This document shows positions 1-9,021 of a stretch of 64,000 nucleotides of DNA, piece by piece. The position numbers and the translations under genes are program-made. Each line of letters begins with the position of its first letter. The stretch's first letter is position 1. The DNA is taken from positions 62,001 through 126,000 of the forward strand of contig NZ_VDOR01000005.1 of assembly GCF_007666205.1 (NCBI RefSeq), in the 5' to 3' direction. The stretch comes from Kocuria palustris. GTDB taxonomy: Bacteria; Actinomycetota; Actinomycetes; Actinomycetales; Micrococcaceae. The notes beneath the pieces were generated by a model, which did no database searches, had not been told where the DNA came from, and saw only the letters and a program-made list of their open reading frames with translations.

Positions 1-1422
<1,422 letters not shown>

Positions 1423-1462
1423 TGGTGACCTTTCCTCGCTAGACAGTGCGCACGACTCTTCA

Positions 1463-1487
1463 GCCATAACGCCTATGACCCTGTCAA
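1463..1487 (-). promoter_or_regulatory. Candidate sigA promoter (TTGACA box)
   Basis: A perfect TTGACA (1482-1487, minus strand) lies in the 189-nt spacer between the DUF4192 gene and sigA. The best -10 match, TATGGC at 1463-1468, is only 13 nt away, so the -10 assignment is weak. If real, it would exclude the upstream ATG as the sigA start. Confidence 0.35.
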
Positions 1488-1611
1488 GCCCCCGGTGCCG
1501 CGTGGCCGCTCCCGGTGGGCCTGAAGGGCCTACAGAGGGATCCAACCAGAGCCCCACTCCATTTGTTCCGCGATTCGCGGATGTCGCGGATCTTTTTTCG
1601 GCGGCCGCGGC

Positions 1612-3066
1612 TCACCTGCCCCGATGCCAGGCCGTGACCGGATCCGTGGCCCAGACGGGCACCGGGAACCGCGATCCGAGCAGCCGCGCCCTGGCAGCAC
1701 CGGCATGTCCCGGGACGGCCTCCTCGGCCAGCTGCAGCCACTGGCTCGCCCAGCTGCCGCGCCCGCGGAAGCGCTCCAGGTGCGCCGTGGCCACCCACAG
1801 CCAGGCCTCCGCCTCCCGGAGGCAGGCGCTGCCGGACTCTCGGGCGGGAGCCCCGTGGAGCAGATCCAGCAGCAGCTCCAGCACGGACTCGAAGGCGGCC
1901 GCCCGGCCCCAGTCCGGTCGCCCGTCCCACCGGCCGCTGAGCACCGCCAGCATCCACCGCAGCTCGGCCCCGGCCGATCCGCCCGGGACGGCCGCGGCGG
2001 CCTGCTCCCACGCGACGGCCGCCGAGGCCGCATCGCCCGTGAGCACCGCGACGACCGCCGCATCGGAGCCCACCGGATCCATCACGACGCCGAGCAGATC
2101 GGCGAGACCGGCGGCGTCCAGCCGGGCGGCCGCCGCGGCAGCGCCCGCCGGCGTCGCGCACCCGGCGGCCGCCGGATCGAGCCCACCCGCCCGATCCGCT
2201 CCGCCGCGGGCTGCGTCGCCGGCGAGCACGGACTGCCATGCCGCGATCCCATCCGCCGCGCAGACCGCCGTTTCCGCTCCGCCCCAGCCGGTCCGCGAGC
2301 CGCAGCGCCGTTCGAGCTCGCGCACGAGCGCCCGGCAGTCCTCGACGCGCAGCGCCGCCTGCGCCTCTGCGGCGGCCTCGCCGCCACCGCCGGGCGCTGC
2401 CGGGACGCATGGCTCGCAGCGGCGCCGAGCGGGCCCGCGCGGCTCGTCCTCGCGCTCCGCCACGGCGCTGCCGGAGACCACCATGGCCGTCCACAGGGCG
2501 CTCGAGCGGATCTCCTCGAGCCGATGCAGGGCGCGGGGCTCGGCCTCTTCGAGATCGACCCAGTGCTCCGAGCCGACCTCCCAGGCTCCGGCCAGCGCGT
2601 GGCCCGACAGGGCCCCGGCCTCCCCGACCGCCTCGACCACGCGTTCGATCTCGTGGGGCGCCAGGCGCGTGCCCGCGATGAACACCGCCAGGTACACGCG
2701 GTCGCCGAGGACGTCGTGCTCGAGCAGGTCCGACAGCTCGGCCGTCCACTCGAGCACGGCGGCCTCGTCGGCCAGGACGCGGGACTCGGGAAGATCCACG
2801 CGCAGGCAGGGTCCGGGTGCACCCGCCGAGGCCGTGAGCAGCACGGCCGACCGGCGCGGCCAGCAGGCCAGGGTGTGCGGGATGATCGCCAGGAGATCCG
2901 CGGCGGTGCGGGCCACCGGGATGAACGGCTCGGCAGGCGCGGCGGCCGCTGCGCCGACGGGGGAGCCCGAAGCGACGGCCCGCGGGCTCGACGGCGCCGG
3001 GGCTGCGTCGCGCTGGTGGCGGGGGCCGGAGGACGGGGACTCGGCAGGCGATGCGTGGGTGCTCAT
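1612..3066 (-). CDS. DUF4192 domain-containing protein
   Basis: Actinobacterial protein of unknown function, about 484 residues. The DUF4192 signature is near the N terminus (ADLLAIIPHTLACWPRRSAV), followed by Ala/Arg-rich sequence without membrane segments or a signal peptide. DUF4192 genes are often next to sigA in Micrococcales, as here. The ATG at 3066 is used; a GTG two codons earlier (3072) is equally possible because neither has a strong ribosome site. It lies 99 nt downstream of the MFS gene and may be in the same transcript. No catalytic motif was recognised, so no function is proposed. Confidence 0.8.
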   Translation of the reverse strand: MSTHASPAESPSSGPRHQRDAAPAPSSPRAVASGSPVGAAAAAPAEPFIPVARTAADLLAIIPHTLACWPRRSAVLLTASAGAPGPCLRVDLPESRVLADEAAVLEWTAELSDLLEHDVLGDRVYLAVFIAGTRLAPHEIERVVEAVGEAGALSGHALAGAWEVGSEHWVDLEEAEPRALHRLEEIRSSALWTAMVVSGSAVAEREDEPRGPARRRCEPCVPAAPGGGGEAAAEAQAALRVEDCRALVRELERRCGSRTGWGGAETAVCAADGIAAWQSVLAGDAARGGADRAGGLDPAAAGCATPAGAAAAAARLDAAGLADLLGVVMDPVGSDAAVVAVLTGDAASAAVAWEQAAAAVPGGSAGAELRWMLAVLSGRWDGRPDWGRAAAFESVLELLLDLLHGAPARESGSACLREAEAWLWVATAHLERFRGRGSWASQWLQLAEEAVPGHAGAARARLLGSRFPVPVWATDPVTAWHRGR

Positions 3067-3165
3067 GGGCACAGCGTGATCCGCGGAGGCACGGGCTCCG
3101 CTGCGTGGGGCGAGCGCATGCGCTCCCCGCCCCGCCGACCGGCCGCGGCCGGTCCTGTGGAGGCC

Positions 3166-4461
3166 TCAGACCGCCTGCGCGCCGTACTTGCCGCGCAGGC
3201 GTCGGGCCGAGAGCAGGCACAGGACCGAGCCGACCGCCGTGACCAGCAGCTGGGTGGCCATCGCGACCCGGAAGGCCGATGGCGAGTACAGCTCCTGGCT
3301 CACCCCCAGCGCGAGCTGCAGATCCAGCGCCGCGCCGATGAGGAAGATCGCGATCAGCCCGGCCACGAACCCGCCGACGTTCGCGATGCCCGTGGCCGTG
3401 CCGGTGCGCGTGCGCGGCGTGAAGGACTGGACGATGTTGAACGCGAGCATCGAGGCCGGCAGCGAGATCGCGATCATCACCACCGCCGCGAGCACGACCG
3501 GGAACGGCGCCTGACCGGGCCACGCCAGCAGCACGATCCAGGCCAGCGCGCCGCAGCCGATGACGGCGAAGGCCAGGCGCAGACGCCGGTGGGGCGCCCG
3601 CGAGACGATCCCGCCCAGCACGAGGCCGACCACGATGTTGGCCAGCACGAAGAACGTCATGATGAACGAGGCCTGCCCCAGCGACATCCCCTGCGCGTTC
3701 TGCAGGTACGGGTAGCCCCACATCAGGCCGAAGACGTTGCCGGGGAACTGGATGGTGAAGTGCAGCCAGAACGCGAAGCGCACGGCCGGATCGCGGAGGC
3801 TGCGCCGCAGCTGGACGCGGGTGCGCCGCAGCGAGGCGGAGCCGCCGGTGTCGGCGGCCCCCTGCGGCGTGTCGCGCAGGAAGGCCAGCACGAGCACGAG
3901 GGTCAGGACGGACAGTCCCGCCAGGGACAGGAACGACGGCACCCAGCCGGCGGCCGAGAGCAGGAGGCTGAACGGGATGACGGACAGCAGCTGGCCCAGG
4001 TTGCCGACAGCCCCCACGGCCATGGTGACCATCGGCGAGTAGCGCAGGGAGAACCACGCCGGGACGATCTTCAGGACGCAGACGAACGTCATGGCATCGC
4101 CGGCGCCCACGAACACGCGCGCCAGGACGCCCATCCCCACGGACTCGGCCATGGCCAGCAGCACCTGGCCCACGATCATCAGCGCGGCGCCCATGGCGAC
4201 CATGCGCCGGGACCCGAGGCGATCGACCAGCACGCCCACCGGGATCTGCATCCCCGCGTAGATGAGCACCTGGAGCATGGTGAACAGGGACAGCTCCGAG
4301 GCGGCGGCACCGAAGCGGTCGGCGGCCTCGGTCGAGGCGACGCCGAAGCTCGTGCGCTGAGCCACTGCGACCATGTACGCGAAGACCCCGACCCCCATGA
4401 CGAGGAAGGCCGTGCGCGAGTCGCGCTGCGGCACGGGCCGCGACGCCCCTGAGGACCTCAC
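3166..4461 (-). CDS. Major facilitator superfamily transporter
   Basis: Inner-membrane secondary transporter of 431 residues with about 12 hydrophobic segments. The MFS loop 2-3 motif appears as GVLVDRLGSRRMVAMG near residue 75, followed by the long central cytoplasmic loop. The architecture resembles the nitrate/hexose-phosphate type MFS branch, but the substrate cannot be read from sequence. The GTG start overlaps the stop of the upstream PAC2 gene by 4 nt (GTGA), implying translational coupling. A pairing of PAC2 protein and transporter has no obvious pathway meaning. Confidence 0.85.
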   Translation of the reverse strand: MRSSGASRPVPQRDSRTAFLVMGVGVFAYMVAVAQRTSFGVASTEAADRFGAAASELSLFTMLQVLIYAGMQIPVGVLVDRLGSRRMVAMGAALMIVGQVLLAMAESVGMGVLARVFVGAGDAMTFVCVLKIVPAWFSLRYSPMVTMAVGAVGNLGQLLSVIPFSLLLSAAGWVPSFLSLAGLSVLTLVLVLAFLRDTPQGAADTGGSASLRRTRVQLRRSLRDPAVRFAFWLHFTIQFPGNVFGLMWGYPYLQNAQGMSLGQASFIMTFFVLANIVVGLVLGGIVSRAPHRRLRLAFAVIGCGALAWIVLLAWPGQAPFPVVLAAVVMIAISLPASMLAFNIVQSFTPRTRTGTATGIANVGGFVAGLIAIFLIGAALDLQLALGVSQELYSPSAFRVAMATQLLVTAVGSVLCLLSARRLRGKYGAQAV

Positions 4462-5378
4462 TGATCGTCGGATTCGGTGCGGTGCGCCAGGAACGCCTCG
4501 GCCGCGGCGCCGATCTCGTCGGCGTCCGGCAGATCCGCGGCGTCCCCCGCCAGCAGCGACCGGGGCGCGGCGCCGTCGACGGCCTCGTCGTAGCGCTGCT
4601 CGAGCTGGGCGATGACGGACTGGATCTCCGGCGACTCGCCGACCTGCTCCTCGATGCGCTGCAGCGCCTCGCGCGAGTCGTCGCGCAGGCCGTCGGTGGG
4701 GAAGGTCAGCGCCGTCGCGGCGGCGAAGTGCTCGAAGGCCGTCACCGCGATCTGCGGCAGCGTCGCCTCCGCCATGTACTGCGGGACGTGCACCGAGAAG
4801 CCCACGTGATCCACGCCGGCCTCGGCCAGGCGGATCTCGAGCTGCTGGGCCACGGACGAGCTCATCTCGATGATCGGCAGCCTGGTGAACGCCGAGCTCA
4901 CCAGATCGGTCCGCGACCCGTGCGGGGTCACGAGGAAGGGCCGGGTGTGCGGCACCGGCATGGGGAAGCCGGTGACATCGGTGACGATCGAGGTCCCGAG
5001 CCGCTCCACGAGCTCCATGACCGCGTCCAGGAACCGGCCCCAGAGCAGGTCGGGCTCCGGGCCGGAGAGCAGCGTGAAGCGCTGCCCCAGCGGATCGGTC
5101 ACCACGTGCAGGGCGAGCTCCGGACGGTCGATCCGCTCGAAGTGGTCCTGCACGAAGCGCACGTGCGGACGACGGGCGCGGTAGTCGTGCAACTGGTCGG
5201 TGTCGAAGCGCGCGACGACCTCCGAGGGCAGCTCCCCCAGCAGCGTCTCGCGCACCTGCTCCGCGAGATGCCCGGCATCCGCGTAGCCCGACAGCGCGAC
5301 GATCATGGGGGCGCCGTGCATCCGGGGATCATCGAGCAGGCTCGGATTCGCCAGGTAGAGCTCGGATGCTTCAGCCAC
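4458..5378 (-). CDS. PAC2 family protein
   Basis: 306-residue member of the PAC2 (proteasome-assembly-chaperone-like) family that is widespread in actinobacteria; the molecular role is not established. Family features include an N-terminal MIVALSGYADAGHLAEQV and a central TDVTGFPMPVPHTRP, with an acidic C-terminal tail. The GTG at 5378 is chosen because GGAGGAGTAACT stands directly before it. The same frame stays open far upstream, but that part is only the shadow of pepA. It heads the minus-strand run PAC2-MFS-DUF4192-sigA. Confidence 0.88.
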   Translation of the reverse strand: MAEASELYLANPSLLDDPRMHGAPMIVALSGYADAGHLAEQVRETLLGELPSEVVARFDTDQLHDYRARRPHVRFVQDHFERIDRPELALHVVTDPLGQRFTLLSGPEPDLLWGRFLDAVMELVERLGTSIVTDVTGFPMPVPHTRPFLVTPHGSRTDLVSSAFTRLPIIEMSSSVAQQLEIRLAEAGVDHVGFSVHVPQYMAEATLPQIAVTAFEHFAAATALTFPTDGLRDDSREALQRIEEQVGESPEIQSVIAQLEQRYDEAVDGAAPRSLLAGDAADLPDADEIGAAAEAFLAHRTESDDQ

Positions 5379-5723
5379 AGTTACTCCTCCGTCGACGTGC
5401 TGTGCGGCCCCGCCCGCGGCGGGATCGCTGTCCAGGGTCAAACCCGCTTCCGGGCCCGTTCTATTCCTGGCTGCTCCCGGGCCGCTGCGCCGCCGGGAGC
5501 GCCGCGGCCGCGGGTGCGGCGCGGCCGCATGCCGTCCAGTCTCGCACCGTCGGCGCCGGACTGCGCCCCGGACGCGTCCGGGGCGGCGGATACGATCGCC
5601 TCGTATGCCGGCCGGCGCGGCCGGGACGGACCTCCCGCAGACCCGCCCCCCGCCGCCTCCCGCCGGCACCGGGGCGCCCACCGCGCGCCGGCGACCACCG
5701 CGACCCAGAGGATGGAACAGCCC
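5379..5723. other. Divergent intergenic region PAC2 / pepA
   Basis: 345 nt without a credible gene. A possible pepA -10 element is TACGAT at 5591-5596 (plus), giving a leader of about 120 nt. On the minus strand a TTGACC (5437-5442) could be a -35 for the PAC2 gene, but no convincing -10 follows. No repeat or strong hairpin was noticed. Confidence 0.4.
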
Positions 5724-7370
5724 ATGGCACGCTCCGCTCAGCACCGCAGCCCGGGACGCCGGCGCACCGGCGCCGACACGCCCGCCCGTCTCATCGACCT
5801 CGTGCCCTCCGCGGGCCTGCGCCTCGAGGCCAGCTCCAAGAAGGTGTCCTCGATCTCCGCCGATGCGCTCGTGCTCGGGGTGGAGAAGACCGCCGACGGC
5901 CCCGTCGTGGCCCTGCCCCTCGAGAGCAAGGGGCTGCCCGCGGACCTCCAGCTGCAGGCGGAGGCCCTGCGCATCACCGGAGCCGCCGACGAGGTCCGCA
6001 CGCTGGCGGCCCCGTCCGGCGCGGCCTGGCCCGTGATCGTGCTGACCGGCCTGGGCGACGGCCGCGAGACCGACTCCCGGGAGGAGTCGCTGCGCCGCGC
6101 CGCCGGCGCCGCCGCCCGCTCGCTGGCCGATCGCGACCACGCGGTCCTCGCCCTGCCCGCTCAGACGCCGCAGGAGGCCGCCGCCGCGGCCGAGGGCGCG
6201 GCCCTGGGCGCCTTCGTGTTCGCCGCGCAGAAGCACACGACCCGCCAGTCCGCCGGCACCCCGCTGCAGCGGGCGACCCTCGCGGTCTCCGGCATCCCGT
6301 CCGGCAAGCTCGAACCCGCCCTGACCCGCGCCGAGACGCTCGGACGCGCCGTCGCCCTGTCGCGGACGCTGACCGATCTCTCCCCGGACACCGTCTACCC
6401 CGAGTCGCTGGCGGAGCTCGCCCGCGACCTCGCCGCGGCGGCGGCCCCCGGCGGCCGGGGCCGGCTCACCGTCGAGGTCCTGGCGGAGGACGAGCTCGCC
6501 GCCGGCGGCTACGGCGGGCTGATCGGCGTGGGCCAGGGGGCGGCCCATCCCCCGCGCCTGGTCCGCATCGGCTGGGAGCCCGCCAGGCCCGTGGACCACG
6601 TCGCGCTCGTGGGCAAGGGCATCACCTTCGACTCCGGCGGGCTGTCGCTCAAGCCGGGCACGGGGATGATGACCATGAAGTCGGACATGTCCGGGGCGGC
6701 TACCGTGCTGGCCACGGTCCTGGCCGCCGCCGAGGCCGGGGTCCCGGTCTCCACGACCGGCTGGCTGTGCTTGGCCGAGAACATGCCCTCCGGCACCGCG
6801 ACGCGCCCCGGCGACGTCCTGCGCATGCGCGGCGGGCGCACCGTCGAGGTCCTGAACACGGACGCCGAGGGGCGCCTGGTCCTGGCCGACGGCCTCGTCG
6901 CCGCCCGCGAGGAGGACCCCGGGCTGATCGTCGACGTCGCCACGCTGACCGGCGCGCAGATGATCGCGCTCGGCAAGCGCACCGCGGGCGTCATGGGCGA
7001 CGAGGAGGCCGTGGACGTGGTCGTCTCCGCCGCCGCGGACTCCGGCGAGGCCGTGTGGCCCATGCCGCTGCCCCAGCACCTGCGCGCCTCGCTGGACTCG
7101 CACGTGGCCGATCTGAAGAACATCGGCGACCGCGAGGGCGGAATGCTCGTGGCGGGGCTGTTCCTCCGGGAGTTCGGCGGTGCCGAGCACACCGGCTCCG
7201 CCGATGACCTCCGCCCCGCGGGACCCGCCGGCCCCTGGGCCCACCTGGACATCGCGGGCCCGTCGTTCAACGAGGACTCCCCGTGGGGCTACACGCCCCG
7301 GCAGGGCACCGGCATGGGCGTGCTGACGCTGTTCCGCGCGCTCGAGATCGTGGCCGGGCGCCCGGTCTGA
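5724..7370 (+). CDS. pepA: Leucyl aminopeptidase (M17 family)
   Basis: Cytosolic dimetal aminopeptidase that removes N-terminal residues from peptides; 548 residues, slightly long for the family. The C-terminal catalytic domain carries the metal and active-site signatures: VGKGITFDSGGLSLK (Lys298, Asp303), KSDMSGAA, and NTDAEGRLVLAD (Asp380, Glu382). The ATG at 5724 is preferred; an in-frame ATG at 5712 exists but sits almost on the GAGG that would serve as ribosome site. The gene is monocistronic on the plus strand, followed by the lpd promoter region. M. tuberculosis has the homologue in the same neighbourhood (pepB, near sucB). Confidence 0.94.
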   Translation: MARSAQHRSPGRRRTGADTPARLIDLVPSAGLRLEASSKKVSSISADALVLGVEKTADGPVVALPLESKGLPADLQLQAEALRITGAADEVRTLAAPSGAAWPVIVLTGLGDGRETDSREESLRRAAGAAARSLADRDHAVLALPAQTPQEAAAAAEGAALGAFVFAAQKHTTRQSAGTPLQRATLAVSGIPSGKLEPALTRAETLGRAVALSRTLTDLSPDTVYPESLAELARDLAAAAAPGGRGRLTVEVLAEDELAAGGYGGLIGVGQGAAHPPRLVRIGWEPARPVDHVALVGKGITFDSGGLSLKPGTGMMTMKSDMSGAATVLATVLAAAEAGVPVSTTGWLCLAENMPSGTATRPGDVLRMRGGRTVEVLNTDAEGRLVLADGLVAAREEDPGLIVDVATLTGAQMIALGKRTAGVMGDEEAVDVVVSAAADSGEAVWPMPLPQHLRASLDSHVADLKNIGDREGGMLVAGLFLREFGGAEHTGSADDLRPAGPAGPWAHLDIAGPSFNEDSPWGYTPRQGTGMGVLTLFRALEIVAGRPV

Positions 7371-7471
7371 TCGCGCGGGCGCCGTCCCCGCGGTGACGAG
7401 GGCCGCACCGACCGCCGCGGCGCGGCCGTGCGGCGCGCTCGCCACCGCCTGGCGCCCGGGTGCGTCCGGGC

Positions 7472-7477
7472 TAGACT
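7472..7477 (+). promoter_or_regulatory. lpd -10 element TAGACT
   Basis: A TAGACT hexamer followed by G stands 88 nt before the lpd start, in otherwise GC-rich spacer. The same hexamer precedes several other genes in this window. The -35 region (CTGGCG at 17-bp spacing) is poor. Confidence 0.5.
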
Positions 7478-7565
7478 GAGCAGAAGCACAGCGGCCTCTC
7501 GACAGGGGCCCCAGCGCGGCGAAGACGCCGAGCGTTGTGGAAGAGATTGCAAGGGAGCGTCATCC

Positions 7566-8933
7566 GTGGCAGACAACGAATTCGACATCCTGGTGCTCGG
7601 CGGCGGCTCCGCCGGATATGCAGCGGCACTGCGCGGGGTCCAGCTGGGCTTCAGCGTCGCGCTGATCGAGAAGGAGAAGCTCGGCGGCACGTGCCTGCAC
7701 TGGGGCTGCATCCCCACCAAGGCGTACCTGCACTCCGCCGAGCTGGCCTCCGAGGCCGAGCACTCGGAGAAGTACGGCGTGTCCATCGGCGACGTCACCG
7801 TCGACATGGCCAAGGTCCGCGAGTACAAGGACAGCATCATCGCGGGCAAGTTCAAGGGCCTGCAGGGGCTCGTGAAGTCCAAGAAGGTCACCGTCGTCGA
7901 CGGCTTCGGCAAGCTGACCGGAGAGAACACGATCGACGTCGACGGCACGACGTACACCGGCAAGCACATCATCCTGGCCTCGGGCTCCTACTCGAAGACC
8001 ATGGGCATCGAGATCCGCGACCGGATCATGACCTCGACCGAGGCCCTCGAGATCGACTGGACCCCCAAGTCCGCGATCGTCCTGGGCGGCGGTGTGATCG
8101 GCACCGAGTTCGCTTCGATGTGGAACTCCTTCGGCGTCGACGTCACCGTGATCGAGGGCCTGGACCACCTGGTCCCCAACGAGGATCCCGCGATCATCAA
8201 GATCCTCGAGAAGGAGTTCAAGAAGAAGGGCATCAAGACCAACCTGGGCACCTTCTTCGAGAAGGTCGAGCAGGACGACAACGGCGCCAAGGTCACGCTG
8301 GCCGACGGCAAGACCTTCGAGGCCGACGTCGTCCTGGTCGCCGTGGGCCGTGCCCCGCGCACCGAGGACATGGGCTTCGAGGAGGTCGGGATCCCCATGG
8401 ATCGCGGCTTCGTCACCCCGAACGAGCGCCTGCACACCGGAGTGGGCAGCATCTACGCCGTCGGCGACATCGTCCCCGGTGTCCAGCTGGCCCACCGCGG
8501 CTTCCAGCAGGGCCGCTTCGTGGCCGAGGAGATCGCGGGCCTCGACCCGATCCCCGTCGAGGACATCAACATCCCCAAGGTCACCTTCACCGAGCCCGAG
8601 ATCTCCTCGGTGGGCTACACCCAGCCCAAGGCCGAGGAGAAGTTCGGCAAGGAGAACGTCGAGGCCTTCGAGTACAACCTGCTGGGCAACGGCAAGTCCT
8701 CGATCCTCGGCACCGGCGGCATCGTCAAGATGGTGCGCGAGAAGGACGGCCCGATCATCGGCTTCCACGCGATCGGCAAGCGCATCTCCGAGCAGATCGG
8801 CGAGGGCCAGCTCATCGTCAACTGGGAGGCCTACCCGGAGGACGTCGCCCAGTTCATCCATGCGCACCCCACGCAGAACGAGGCCCTCGGCGAGGCCGCC
8901 ATGGCCCTGGCGGGCATTCCGCTGCACGGCTGA
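7566..8933 (+). CDS. lpdA: Dihydrolipoamide dehydrogenase (E3)
   Basis: FAD-dependent disulfide oxidoreductase that reoxidises dihydrolipoyl groups of 2-oxoacid dehydrogenase complexes with NAD+; 455 residues, normal for E3. It shows the N-terminal dinucleotide fold LGGGSAGYAAALRG, the redox-active disulfide GGTCLHWGCIPTK (Cys43, Cys48), a second NAD-binding fold LGGGVIGTEFAS, and the C-terminal acid-base pair in HPTQNEALGEA (His434, Glu439). The GTG start follows AAGGGAG. It is directly upstream of the E2 gene, so the two probably serve the same complex. Confidence 0.96.
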   Translation: MADNEFDILVLGGGSAGYAAALRGVQLGFSVALIEKEKLGGTCLHWGCIPTKAYLHSAELASEAEHSEKYGVSIGDVTVDMAKVREYKDSIIAGKFKGLQGLVKSKKVTVVDGFGKLTGENTIDVDGTTYTGKHIILASGSYSKTMGIEIRDRIMTSTEALEIDWTPKSAIVLGGGVIGTEFASMWNSFGVDVTVIEGLDHLVPNEDPAIIKILEKEFKKKGIKTNLGTFFEKVEQDDNGAKVTLADGKTFEADVVLVAVGRAPRTEDMGFEEVGIPMDRGFVTPNERLHTGVGSIYAVGDIVPGVQLAHRGFQQGRFVAEEIAGLDPIPVEDINIPKVTFTEPEISSVGYTQPKAEEKFGKENVEAFEYNLLGNGKSSILGTGGIVKMVREKDGPIIGFHAIGKRISEQIGEGQLIVNWEAYPEDVAQFIHAHPTQNEALGEAAMALAGIPLHG

Positions 8934-8943
8934 TGAGGCCCTT

Positions 8944-8976
8944 CGGCCGGCGGCGCCGACACGGTGCCGCCGGCCG
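8944..8976 (+). terminator. Hairpin between lpd and sucB
   Basis: A perfect 11-bp stem (8944-8954 with 8966-8976), extendable through a G-T pair and two more pairs, lies 10 nt after the lpd stop. No T-tract follows. It may attenuate transcription or stabilise the upstream mRNA rather than fully terminate. Confidence 0.45.
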
Positions 8977-9021
8977 ATCTCGAGCACCGCACCGACCTGA
9001 CGTCAGAAAGAGAATCTGAAC

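Noticed and set aside
5366-7207. 613-codon plus-strand frame overlapping pepA in another frame
   Set aside because: Arg/Pro/Gly-rich frame shadow; pepA catalytic motifs are in the other frame.
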